From Priestia filamentosa (lineage in GTDB: Bacteria > Bacillota > Bacilli > Bacillales > Bacillaceae_H): 64,000 nt of DNA. Both the position numbers and the translations under genes were made by a program. A model generated the notes under the pieces. The model was not told where the DNA came from and made no database searches. It saw only the letters and a program-made list of their open reading frames with translations. The stretch is from positions 1,357,958 to 1,421,957 of the forward strand of contig NZ_FXAJ01000001.1 in NCBI RefSeq assembly GCF_900177535.1, written 5' to 3'. Below, in pieces: positions 1-7,951 of this stretch. Position 1 is the stretch's first letter, and each line of letters starts with the position of its first letter.

Positions 1-99
1 TGAAATCTTTCTTTAATACATTTTGATGGCTTAACTTCGCCTTTTTTGGAAAGGCTATGAAAAGGAAAAGAATCCATTTCAAGACCAAGGAGTGAGCGC

Positions 100-294
100 A
101 TGTATAATAAAAAGGAAGTCCCTGAAATTGTGACAGCAGAAACGAAAGTTTGGAACTGTGTTTCCGAAGATTGTAACTGCTGGGTGCGAGATAATTTTAA
201 AAGCAGTGAGACGCCGACATGCCCGCTTTGTGAAAGTGAAATGAAGTCGGGAGTAGAAATTCTTCAAGTTGTCGATAATCCAACACTTTCATAA
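100..294 (+). CDS. YdjO-like cold-inducible small protein
   Basis: A 64-residue protein resembling the Bacillus YdjO family, described as cold-inducible with no known biochemical role. It begins with a KKEVPEIV-type block and carries two Cys pairs (C-V-S-E-D-C and C-P-L-C) that suggest a small zinc-ribbon fold. The ATG is supported by AAGGAGTG six bases upstream. The gene stands alone and a strong hairpin with a T-run follows at once. The family match comes from recognising the sequence pattern; zinc binding is inferred from the Cys spacing. Confidence 0.75.
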   Translation: MYNKKEVPEIVTAETKVWNCVSEDCNCWVRDNFKSSETPTCPLCESEMKSGVEILQVVDNPTLS

Positions 295-295
295 T

Positions 296-326
296 AAAAA
301 ACCAGCCAAATTGGCTGGTTTTTTAT
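296..326 (+). terminator. Rho-independent terminator
   Basis: A ten-base GC-rich inverted repeat (AACCAGCCAA with TTGGCTGGTT) is followed by a T-run, directly after the YdjO-like gene. Confidence 0.9.
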
Positions 327-402
327 TGTTTCTGTTAAAAGAGCAACTTTCTACCAAATATTAACGTCTATTTTAAAAATATGGTAAAAAGGTTGGTCAA
401 TT

Positions 403-1200
403 ATGATATTAGTTCTTATCATGCTTTTAACAGGAGTTATTCACTTTGTAGAAACATCGTGCTATAGCATTCGATTTGGAGGAGTAAAGTTAAAGAAAAT
501 TGCTGTATCTCTTTCCATTGCAAGTGCTGTTTTACTTATCGCAAGAACATCGAATTTGTCTCAGTCTATGCTTTTAGGGAATATGGTAGATAGCGTTGAT
601 GAAGATATGGAAGGAAGTATTGTTCTTTCCTTTCGTCTTATCTTATTGAGTGCTTCAATCGGAACACTCATTAGTATAGTTGCTTATCCAACAATGGCGA
701 AACTTTCTCCTTTGCTTATTAAGCGTTTTGAGATAGAAGGATCACTAATGAATTTAATGACGCTCACGAATATTAAAAAATTACGTTATGTTCCTTCATA
801 CATAAGAAAGCCAAGAATAACGGTTATGCAAAAACTTCGCATTGGAGGAATTCCGAAGCGAATGATGCTCATAAATATTTTCGTAACCTCTGTTTATACA
901 ACTGGAGTTCTTTCAGCTTTGTATGCTTCAATTCTCGATCCTGCTCATAGTGCAACATCTATTATGTCAGCTGGAATTATTAACGGAGTAGCTACAATTT
1001 TATTTACACTATTTCTTGATCCGCACATAGCACTTTTGACAGAGCGTGCGCTCATTGAGGATACAGGGTCTTCTGCCATGACAAAAACATATATCTTTCT
1101 TATGATTTCACGTTTAATAGGGACGCTAGTGTCTCAAATCTTCTTTCTTCCGGCAGCTGTTCTTATTACCTATATAAGTAAGCTTGTTGGCGTCTTATAA
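403..1200 (+). CDS. amj: Lipid II flippase, Amj family
   Basis: A 265-residue polytopic membrane protein similar to B. subtilis Amj (YdaH), the alternate lipid II flippase that can replace MurJ in moving the peptidoglycan precursor across the membrane. The conserved start has an early helix, then the R-T-S-N-L-S-Q motif near residue 48, and further hydrophobic segments near 75-95, 155-185, 200-215 and 235-260. The length fits the family (about 270). The ribosome binding site is weak. The gene is monocistronic with a terminator behind it. In B. subtilis amj answers envelope stress through sigma-M; I did not identify such a promoter here. Confidence 0.8.
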   Translation: MILVLIMLLTGVIHFVETSCYSIRFGGVKLKKIAVSLSIASAVLLIARTSNLSQSMLLGNMVDSVDEDMEGSIVLSFRLILLSASIGTLISIVAYPTMAKLSPLLIKRFEIEGSLMNLMTLTNIKKLRYVPSYIRKPRITVMQKLRIGGIPKRMMLINIFVTSVYTTGVLSALYASILDPAHSATSIMSAGIINGVATILFTLFLDPHIALLTERALIEDTGSSAMTKTYIFLMISRLIGTLVSQIFFLPAAVLITYISKLVGVL

Positions 1201-1220
1201 TTTCGGAAGATAGCTTCTAC

Positions 1221-1266
1221 TTTTTACAAAAGAGCAATGGACAAATTGCTCTTTTTGTAAAAAAAC
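1221..1266 (+). terminator. Rho-independent terminator after amj
   Basis: A long inverted repeat (TTTTTACAAAAGAGCAA against TTGCTCTTTTTGTAAAAA) ends in a T/A-rich tail just after the flippase gene. Confidence 0.8.
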
Positions 1267-1280
1267 GACAGAAAAAATAT

Positions 1281-1309
1281 TTATTTGTCAAAAAGCTATT
1301 GACAAATAA
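1281..1309. promoter_or_regulatory. Perfect 11-bp palindrome, possible operator
   Basis: TTATTTGTCAA at 1281-1291 is mirrored exactly by TTGACAAATAA at 1299-1309 with a seven-base spacer. No T-run follows directly, so it is not a clear terminator. It lies between amj and the proline operon, about 240 bases before proI, and could be an operator. The rest of 1267-1418 shows nothing recognisable. Confidence 0.5.
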
Positions 1310-1418
1310 GAAAAAGATAATTTTTTTATGGTTTTTAAAAGTTTCTTGGATTTACCAAGGTAGTTTCCTCATCTATCCCACGAATGACAAGTGTTACAGC
1401 GTGTTCTAAAATTTATTT

Positions 1419-1432
1419 TGTATGCGCTTTCA
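1419..1432 (+). promoter_or_regulatory. cre-like site (CcpA box) upstream of proI
   Basis: TGTATGCGCTTTCA matches the catabolite responsive element consensus TGWNANCGNTNWCA at all but one constrained position. It lies about 37 bases before the proposed -35 box of the proline operon, where CcpA can activate or repress depending on spacing. The motif is visible; its function is inferred. Confidence 0.45.
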
Positions 1433-1468
1433 AATCGTTAAAAGGCTTGTCTTACAGGCGTTTCAACC

Positions 1469-1496
1469 TTGACATAGAATATGACCATGTTACGAT
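1469..1496 (+). promoter_or_regulatory. Sigma-A promoter of the proI-proB-proA operon
   Basis: A perfect TTGACA -35 box (1469-1474) and TACGAT -10 box (1491-1496) are 16 bases apart, 55 bases before the proI start. No T-box signature (AGGGTGGNACC) or large leader hairpin is visible between this promoter and the gene. Confidence 0.65.
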
Positions 1497-1550
1497 TAAT
1501 TACGTTGTTGGCACAAAAAAACAGCAGTACATTTTAAAGGAGAGGATATT

Positions 1551-2393
1551 TTGATTAGTAATCAGAAAGTTGCTTTTTTAGGAGCGGGTTCAATGGCAGA
1601 AGCAATGATTTCTGGCATTGTAGAAGCAGAGTTAATTCCTGCTGAACAAATTATTGCGACAAATAAAAGCAATGAAGAGAGATTACAACAGCTGAGAAAT
1701 AAATATGGAATTCGTGCAATGAAACGTGAAGAATTGGATTTTAGCTCGGTAGATTTTTTTATCTTAGCAATGAAACCAAAAGATATCGATGAGGCTCTTT
1801 CGTCTATTAAAGATAAAGTAACAAAAGAGCAGGTTATCTTATCTGTATTAGCGGGTATACCAACTTCATACATGGAAGAAAATTTAAATGAAGACCAACA
1901 AGTTATTCGCGTTATGCCAAATACATCGAGCATGTTAAGAGAATCGGCAACAGCACTTTCACCAGGAAAGCACACATCGATGGATAAAGTAATATTAGCG
2001 AAAAAGCTTCTAGCTTGCATTGGTGAAGTTTACGTAATTGAAGAAGATAAAATGGACATTTTTACAGGAATTGCTGGAAGTGGTCCTGCGTACTTCTACT
2101 ATTTGATGGAGCATATTGAAAAAACAGCGAAAGAAGCCGGTCTTGATGAAGAAACAGCACGTCAAATTGGGTCTCAAACAATTCTTGGTGCAGCTAAGAT
2201 GATGATGGAGCAAGATGATACACCTGCTGATTTACGCAAGAAAGTAACGTCACCAAACGGCACGACAGCAGCTGGACTTGCAGCGCTTGAAAAACACGGA
2301 GGCGGAGAAGCGATTTCAGAAGCCATTAAAGGTGCGGCACAGCGTTCAGAAGAAATTAGTGCTAATTTAAATAAGAAAATAGTCACTCAGTAA
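1551..2393 (+). CDS. proI: Pyrroline-5-carboxylate reductase
   Basis: Catalyses the last step of proline synthesis, NAD(P)H-dependent reduction of 1-pyrroline-5-carboxylate. The 280-residue protein has the N-terminal Rossmann motif FLGAGSMAEAM (about residues 9-19) and the C-terminal family signature LRKKVTSPNGTTAAGL (about 228-243). The start is TTG, preceded by AAAGGAGAGG at good spacing. It is the first gene of a three-gene proline operon with proB 48 bases and proA about 1.2 kb downstream, so the pathway from glutamate is complete here. ProI is the closest B. subtilis name; ProG and ProH are paralogues, so the symbol is a best guess. Confidence 0.92.
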   Translation: MISNQKVAFLGAGSMAEAMISGIVEAELIPAEQIIATNKSNEERLQQLRNKYGIRAMKREELDFSSVDFFILAMKPKDIDEALSSIKDKVTKEQVILSVLAGIPTSYMEENLNEDQQVIRVMPNTSSMLRESATALSPGKHTSMDKVILAKKLLACIGEVYVIEEDKMDIFTGIAGSGPAYFYYLMEHIEKTAKEAGLDEETARQIGSQTILGAAKMMMEQDDTPADLRKKVTSPNGTTAAGLAALEKHGGGEAISEAIKGAAQRSEEISANLNKKIVTQ

Positions 2394-2441
2394 AAGTAAA
2401 TTAAAAATATAAATTGAAACTAGCTATAAAACAGGAGTGAG

Positions 2442-3566
2442 ATGATGTCATTAGACACCGTAAAACGGGTTGTCATAAAAATTGGAAGCAGTTCACTAAC
2501 AAGTAGACATGGAGAAATAAGTAGAAGAAAATTAGAAAAATTAGTTGACCAAGTTGTGCAATTAAAAGATCAGGGACATGAAGTATTGCTTGTTTCATCT
2601 GGAGCAGTTGCGGCGGGTTATCGCAAGCTCGGATGTCTTGAACGTCCAAGTTCTTTACCTGAAAAACAAGCAGCCGCATCAATAGGGCAAGGATTATTAA
2701 TGGAAGCTTATTCAGAGCTTTTTCTATCACACGGTTATGTTACGTCACAAATTTTAATTACGAGAAACGATTTCTCAGACGAAGCTCGCTATAATAACGT
2801 GCGTAACACAACAAGTATCTTGCTTGAACGCGGAATTGTACCAATCGTAAACGAAAACGATACGGTAACAGTTGATCGCTTAAAATTCGGTGACAACGAT
2901 ACGCTATCAGCTAAAGTAGCCGGTCTTGTTAATGCAGATTTACTCATCATTCTTTCCGACATTGACGGACTTTATGACGACAATCCACATAACAACCAAG
3001 ATGCTAAGCTTTTACGCACCGTTGACAAAATCACACCAGAAATTGAAGCAGCTGCTGGTGGTTCAGGTAGCAGTGTTGGAACCGGAGGTATGAAGTCTAA
3101 AATTGAGGCAGTTAAGATCGCAAATGCTTCCGGTATTCCAACTTTCCTTGGTAAGGCAGGCGTTTCAAACATTTTGGACGATGCGGTCCAAAATAAAGCA
3201 AAAGGAACGTATTTTACATGTGCAGAAGGAGCGCTAAATTTAAATCATAAGGAACAATGGATTGCTTTTAATTCAGGTCCTGAAGGAGAAATTACCGTTG
3301 ATGAACAAGGGAAGAAAGAGATTTTGGAAAACTCTGAAAGTTTACTTCCTACACATGTTTATAGCGTTGAAGGTACATTTCAAAGCAAAAGCGTTGTACG
3401 CATTAGTGATTTGAACGGAGAAGCGATTGGCCTTGGCATTGTAAATTACTCTTCTGAGGATTTAACGCTTTGCCGAGATCTTGAAGCTCTTGAAGCAAAA
3501 GAAGCGGCCGTAAAGTTTGAAGACTTAGTTTGTCATAAAGAAGTAATAACGCCAATTAAAATATAG
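2442..3566 (+). CDS. proB: Glutamate 5-kinase
   Basis: Phosphorylates glutamate to glutamyl-5-phosphate, the first and normally feedback-inhibited step of proline synthesis. The amino-acid-kinase domain fills about residues 8-260 (VVIKIGSSSL near the start, VNENDTV and the Gly-rich GTGGMKSK loop later) and a C-terminal PUA domain follows at about 285-365. At 374 residues it has the usual length. Two tandem ATGs follow ACAGGAGTGA; the first is used here, the second (2445) is equally possible. Proline inhibition is a family property not tested here. Confidence 0.94.
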   Translation: MMSLDTVKRVVIKIGSSSLTSRHGEISRRKLEKLVDQVVQLKDQGHEVLLVSSGAVAAGYRKLGCLERPSSLPEKQAAASIGQGLLMEAYSELFLSHGYVTSQILITRNDFSDEARYNNVRNTTSILLERGIVPIVNENDTVTVDRLKFGDNDTLSAKVAGLVNADLLIILSDIDGLYDDNPHNNQDAKLLRTVDKITPEIEAAAGGSGSSVGTGGMKSKIEAVKIANASGIPTFLGKAGVSNILDDAVQNKAKGTYFTCAEGALNLNHKEQWIAFNSGPEGEITVDEQGKKEILENSESLLPTHVYSVEGTFQSKSVVRISDLNGEAIGLGIVNYSSEDLTLCRDLEALEAKEAAVKFEDLVCHKEVITPIKI

Positions 3567-3629
3567 CTTATCTGTAAATATAGTTCGATTATTCTATGAA
3601 ATAAAAAACTAGGAGGCATTACTTTACAC

Positions 3630-4892
3630 ATGACGTTAACAAAAGAAGTATCAAACGTAAAAGAACAAGGGAAAAAAGCAAAAAAGGCAGCAAAAACGCT
3701 CTGTTTATTGACAACAGATGAAAAGAACAGAGCATTGCTAACATTAGCTCAACATCTTGAAGAAAATTATGAAAAGATTTTAGAGGCAAATGAGCGTGAC
3801 TTACAGAAAGGACGCAAACAAAACTTTGAGGAAGCTTTTATGGATCGTTTAGCTCTTTCAAAAGAAAGAGTTCATGAGTTTGCGGAGGGACTTAGAAATG
3901 TCGCCAAGCTCAATGATCCTGTTGGAGAAGAACTTTCAAGCTGGACACTTGATAACGGTCTCGGTGTTAAAACAGTTCGTGTACCGCTTGGGGTTATTGG
4001 GATGATTTATGAAGCGAGACCAAACGTAACGGTTGATGCAACAGGTCTTGCTTTAAAATCAGGAAATGCCATTATTTTAAAAGGGGGCTCATCAGCTCTT
4101 CATTCAAATGGAGCTATTGTAGATGTGATTCATGAGGCTCTAGATCAAACAAAAATTCCACGCGATGCTGTACAATTTATTTCAACCGCAAACCGAGAAG
4201 CAACGAGCGAACTTTTTACAATGAAAGATGAAATTGATGTACTTATTCCACGTGGAGGAGCTTCACTTATTAATACTGTTGTGAACAATGCAAGCGTGCC
4301 GGTGCTAGAGACAGGTGTAGGAAATTGTCATCTTTACGTTGATCGTGATGCAGAAGTTGAAAAAGCTTTAAATATCATCATTAACGCTAAAACAGATCGT
4401 CCTGCTGTATGTAATGCAGCAGAAACGCTCATCCTTCATGAAGAATGGTTGCAAAATTATCAAAAGGAGCTGAAAAAAGCTCTTTCTGACGCAGGAATTA
4501 CGGTTCATGGAGATGACAAAGCGCTTGCCGTTTTTAACGATGGATATAAAGCAGAGGAGAAAGACTGGAAAGAAGAATATTTAAGCTTAGATCTTGCTAT
4601 TAAAGTCGTAAGTAACATTGGTGAAGCAATTGAGCATATTGAAAAATACGGTACAAAACATTCGGAAGCAATTATTACTGAAAATGCAGAAGCAGCGAAC
4701 AAATTTACAACACTCGTAGATGCTGCAGCTCTTTATCATAATGCTTCAACAAGATTCACTGACGGTGGAGCGCTTGGATTTGGAGCAGAAATTGGGATTT
4801 CGACGCAAAAACTACATGCACGTGGTCCAATGGGTCTTCCAGCTCTTACAACCGTAAAATATGTGATGAACGGTACAGGACAAATTCGCTAA
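3630..4892 (+). CDS. proA: Gamma-glutamyl phosphate reductase
   Basis: Reduces glutamyl-5-phosphate to glutamate-5-semialdehyde with NADPH; it works with ProB, possibly channelling the labile intermediate. The 420-residue protein is an aldehyde-dehydrogenase-superfamily enzyme with the nucleotide-binding region around VPLGVIGMIYEARPNVT (about 115-131) and the catalytic Cys within DRPAVCNAAETL (about 250-262). An AGGAGG site lies about a dozen bases before the ATG. It ends the proline operon and is followed by a strong terminator. Confidence 0.95.
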   Translation: MTLTKEVSNVKEQGKKAKKAAKTLCLLTTDEKNRALLTLAQHLEENYEKILEANERDLQKGRKQNFEEAFMDRLALSKERVHEFAEGLRNVAKLNDPVGEELSSWTLDNGLGVKTVRVPLGVIGMIYEARPNVTVDATGLALKSGNAIILKGGSSALHSNGAIVDVIHEALDQTKIPRDAVQFISTANREATSELFTMKDEIDVLIPRGGASLINTVVNNASVPVLETGVGNCHLYVDRDAEVEKALNIIINAKTDRPAVCNAAETLILHEEWLQNYQKELKKALSDAGITVHGDDKALAVFNDGYKAEEKDWKEEYLSLDLAIKVVSNIGEAIEHIEKYGTKHSEAIITENAEAANKFTTLVDAAALYHNASTRFTDGGALGFGAEIGISTQKLHARGPMGLPALTTVKYVMNGTGQIR

Positions 4893-4900
4893 TGTTAATA

Positions 4901-4941
4901 AAGCAAAACCACCCTTCAGTTCAGATAGGGTGGTTTTGCTT
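4901..4941 (+). terminator. Bidirectional terminator between proA and the receptor gene
   Basis: AAGCAAAACCACCC pairs with GGGTGGTTTTGCTT. The stem is strong in both directions and separates the convergent proA and chemotaxis-receptor genes. Confidence 0.88.
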
Positions 4942-6667
4942 ATATTTTAAAATGTGTCACAAGTTTTTGGAGATTTGTCGCTATTTTTGAAAGAGAATGA
5001 GCAGAAGCATTAATTTCATTCATTGAAGCGAGTTGTTCCTCTGTTAGAGCTGCCACACTTTGAACATGATCAGCATTTTCCTTTGCAACCTCTGTGATGG
5101 AGGAAGCCGTTGCCGTTACTTCCTGCGTATGAGAAGTCATATGTTCTGTAATAGAGACAGAGTTCGTGATCGTTTGCTCAAGCTTTGTTGTGAAAGACGT
5201 AATTTCTCGGAATGTATCTTCTGTTTTTCTAACAAGCGTTAATCCATTTTGGACGTCTTCTTTTACATGATGAATGGATTGAGCGGTAGCCACAATTTCT
5301 TTCTAAATTTCTTTAATAAAGTTTGAAATTTGAGCAGCAGACTGCTTAGATTGTTCCGCTAATTTGCGGACCTCCTCAGCAACAACTGCAAAGCCTTTAC
5401 CGTGCTCTCCAGCTCTTGCCGCTTCAATAGAAGCATTTAAAGAAAGCAGGTTCGTTTGGCTCGCAACATCTGTAATAAAGGCAGAAATTTCTTCAATCTC
5501 TTTTGATCGTCTATTTAAAAGCTGAATAGCCTGTTTGCTTTGTAAAACCGATTCTTCAATTGTTTTCATTTGAAAGGAAGAAGACTCAATTAGACTGCGT
5601 CCCTCTAAAGCCAGTTCGTTTGTTAGTTTTCCTTTCGTTGCCATCATTTTAGAACCCTCTGCAATTTCCTGAATTCCTACTGTGATGTTTTCAAGAGCTT
5701 GTTCACTTTCCATCATGCTTGCCATTTGGTTTTCAGAAGCATGGGCAACAAGTTGAATGGATTCAGTAATTTTAACAGTTGCCTCATTTGCTTCCTGCGC
5801 TCCGTTTTTTAGCTGTTCAGAAGAGGAAGCGACTTGCTCAGATGTGTGCGAAATTTTTCTAATCATTGTATGTAAATTTTCTTTCATTTTATTAAAACTA
5901 TCAGCAAGAACTGTCAGCTCATCATGTGCTGTATCTTGTAACTCTACTGTTAAATCTCCATCTCCAGCTTTTTCAAAAACAGCAGAAAGTTTATTTAGAA
6001 GCTTTTTCATTTTATTAGTAAAAAGGTAAGTAGCAATTCCTGATAAGATTAAAATAACGAGAACAGTACATGTGAAAAGAAGAAAAAATGATCGAGTTGT
6101 TTCTTTGATCATATCTTGATTTGCTCTGACGTAAAAAATACCAATAATATCTCCATTCTTAGCACGAGTAGGCATATATGAGGTCTGATAAGGAACGCCC
6201 ACAATTTCTGCTTCTCCGTAAAAACGTCTTTTGTCTTTGGAAATCGTTTTCGCTACTTTAGGATCAAGCTTCGTCCCAATCGCCCGCTTTCCGTTAATCA
6301 TAACGTTAGAAGTAACAGGAACATCTTTTTCGAAAAGTGTCACAGTATCTCCCGTTAGATTTCCAATTTGATCAACAATATCGTAATTTCCATTCATCCG
6401 AGTTTTTCCTTTATATAACCCATCCTTCTTTAGAGTCCATTCACCTTTATAACGACTGCTTAAATAAGAATAGCTAATTTTTAAATCCCCTTGTGCTTTT
6501 TGTGTAGCAATTTCTTTTATATCATCAGTAATAATATGGAAAAATACGGTGCCAATCAAACTGCAAAACATAAATACAATACAAAAAACTAAAAGATTAA
6601 TTTTCGCCCACAGCTTTAACTCTAACACTGTTAAAATCCCTTTTCTCTTTTTACTTTTATCATACAA
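4940..6667 (-). pseudogene. Methyl-accepting chemotaxis protein interrupted by an amber codon
   Basis: The frame encodes a full receptor of about 575 residues: TM1 (about 22-44), a Cache-like extracellular domain (about 45-195), TM2 (about 196-218), HAMP (about 219-272) and the signalling domain, including the hairpin tip region [20 protein letters not shown]. After NFIKEI a TAG stop (complement of 5303-5305) interrupts it, and the same frame resumes with KEIVATAQSIHHVKE and runs 120 residues to a natural stop at 4940. A CAG-to-TAG transition would explain it. The truncated product would keep the CheA/CheW-binding tip but lose the end of the descending helix and the second methylation helix. 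A GTG at 6626-6628 after AAAAGGGA may be the true start. A sequencing error or readthrough cannot be excluded. Confidence 0.85.
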
Positions 6668-6850
6668 AAGTATGTAATTTTAAAGTTTAAAGAGTGTTAG
6701 AGAGAATATGTTTTTAAATAACAAGGTTATTTATTCCTAGTTTCGAAGAAGTTATATATGCATTTATAACCAATCTTTTCCTTGCTTGTTGCATGAAGTA
6801 TTATTAAGCGTTACAATAAATGTCAAGGCAAAATAAAAAGGAGAGATTAT

Positions 6851-7090
6851 TTGTTATCTCTTTCAATGATTAATAAACAGTATGAAGAAGTGCTTCTTCT
6901 ACAGACAACACATGCTATCAAGTTTCTAAAACTATCACATCTGCTCACATACATGAGACAAAAATACTTTGTACCACCAATTGAGAATAAGAAGTGGGAA
7001 GAGGAAAATCGAAAAGTAATCGCGCTTTATCGGAAGATTATTATAAGTCGCAACAGTTATGAATCGCAAAAGCTTATGGCTTATTCTTAA
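6851..7090 (+). CDS. Small hypothetical protein
   Basis: A 79-residue basic, alpha-helical-looking protein with no family I recognise. It is supported by AAAAAGGAGAG eight bases before a TTG start and by sitting in a gap without a competing frame; an internal ATG at 6866 is possible. It has no signal peptide or membrane segment. It stands alone between the broken receptor gene and the DUF420 gene, oriented with the latter. Confidence 0.5.
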   Translation: MLSLSMINKQYEEVLLLQTTHAIKFLKLSHLLTYMRQKYFVPPIENKKWEEENRKVIALYRKIIISRNSYESQKLMAYS

Positions 7091-7262
7091 GTCATAAGCT
7101 TTTTCTATGAAAAGAGAGAAAAGTGTGTAGAATAAAGAAGAGAAAGGGAGAGAAAAGGAAAAATTGTGAAGGATTTTAAAACGTTCAAGGCTATTTATTG
7201 ACACTTGTCTTTTTATTCAATACGATATTTGAGAAGCACACTATTTTAAAGGAGTTACAGGA

Positions 7263-7796
7263 ATGAAACCCACACAGAGTCAAAAAAATTTTACTGGAAT
7301 TGTTGTGACGCTGACAATCGTCATTAACGGACTTATTGCTCTTCTTTTCTTTATGCCAAAGCTTGAGCAGTTCAGTCATCTCGATGTTACCTTCTTACCA
7401 TTGTTAAATGCTGTATTAAATAGTTTTACATTTATCTTTTTGCTTTCAGCTCTTATTATGATTAAGCAGCGAAACATTACGGCGCACAAACGCTTTATTT
7501 TTGCGGCCTTTACAACAACGTTTTTGTTCTTAATTTCATATGTTACGTATCACGCTATTGCTCCAAACACGCACTTTCCAGCAGAAGGATTTATCAAGTA
7601 CGTCTATTTCTTTATTCTTATTACTCATATTACACTTTCAGCTGCTATCGTCCCGCTTGCTCTTATTACACTTCTCCGTGGATTGAGCAGACAAGATGAG
7701 CGTCATAAGAAAATTGCAAGGTGGACAATGCCACTTTGGCTTTATGTAAGTCTTACAGGAGTTATTGTATATTTAATGATTTCTCCTTATTATTAA
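7263..7796 (+). CDS. DUF420 membrane protein, CtaM/YozB-like cytochrome oxidase assembly factor
   Basis: A 177-residue membrane protein with about five hydrophobic segments (about 13-31, 42-61, 72-93, 112-132, 152-172). Scattered His residues in or near helices (AHKRF, TYHAI, THITL, ERHKK) match the DUF420 family. S. aureus CtaM of this family is needed to mature the haem-A oxidase aa3, and B. subtilis YozB is its homologue. The start ATG follows AAAGGAG. The gene is monocistronic with its own terminator. The family is clear from the pattern; the role in oxidase assembly is carried over from the homologue. Confidence 0.78.
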   Translation: MKPTQSQKNFTGIVVTLTIVINGLIALLFFMPKLEQFSHLDVTFLPLLNAVLNSFTFIFLLSALIMIKQRNITAHKRFIFAAFTTTFLFLISYVTYHAIAPNTHFPAEGFIKYVYFFILITHITLSAAIVPLALITLLRGLSRQDERHKKIARWTMPLWLYVSLTGVIVYLMISPYY

Positions 7797-7800
7797 GATG

Positions 7801-7836
7801 AAAACACGAAGAACAAAAGTTTTTCGTGTTTTTTTA
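7801..7836 (+). terminator. Rho-independent terminator
   Basis: AAAACACGAA pairs with TTCGTGTTTT followed by a T-run, four bases after the DUF420 gene. Confidence 0.9.
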
Positions 7837-7951
7837 TCTCTCTTTAAGGATATGGTAAAGGAAGTAACGCATAAACTAAGAAGCAGTATTCTTTTTTTCT
7901 TTTCCAAAAAAACGTAAAATAGAAGAATACATACATAAGGAGAGTGTTGTT

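Noticed and set aside
1300..1550. T-box riboswitch before the proline operon
   Set aside because: The conserved AGGGTGGNACC antiterminator sequence and the expected hairpins are not visible.
1562..2386. Long minus-strand frames opposite proI
   Set aside because: They mirror the codon pattern of a well-supported gene and have no start signals.
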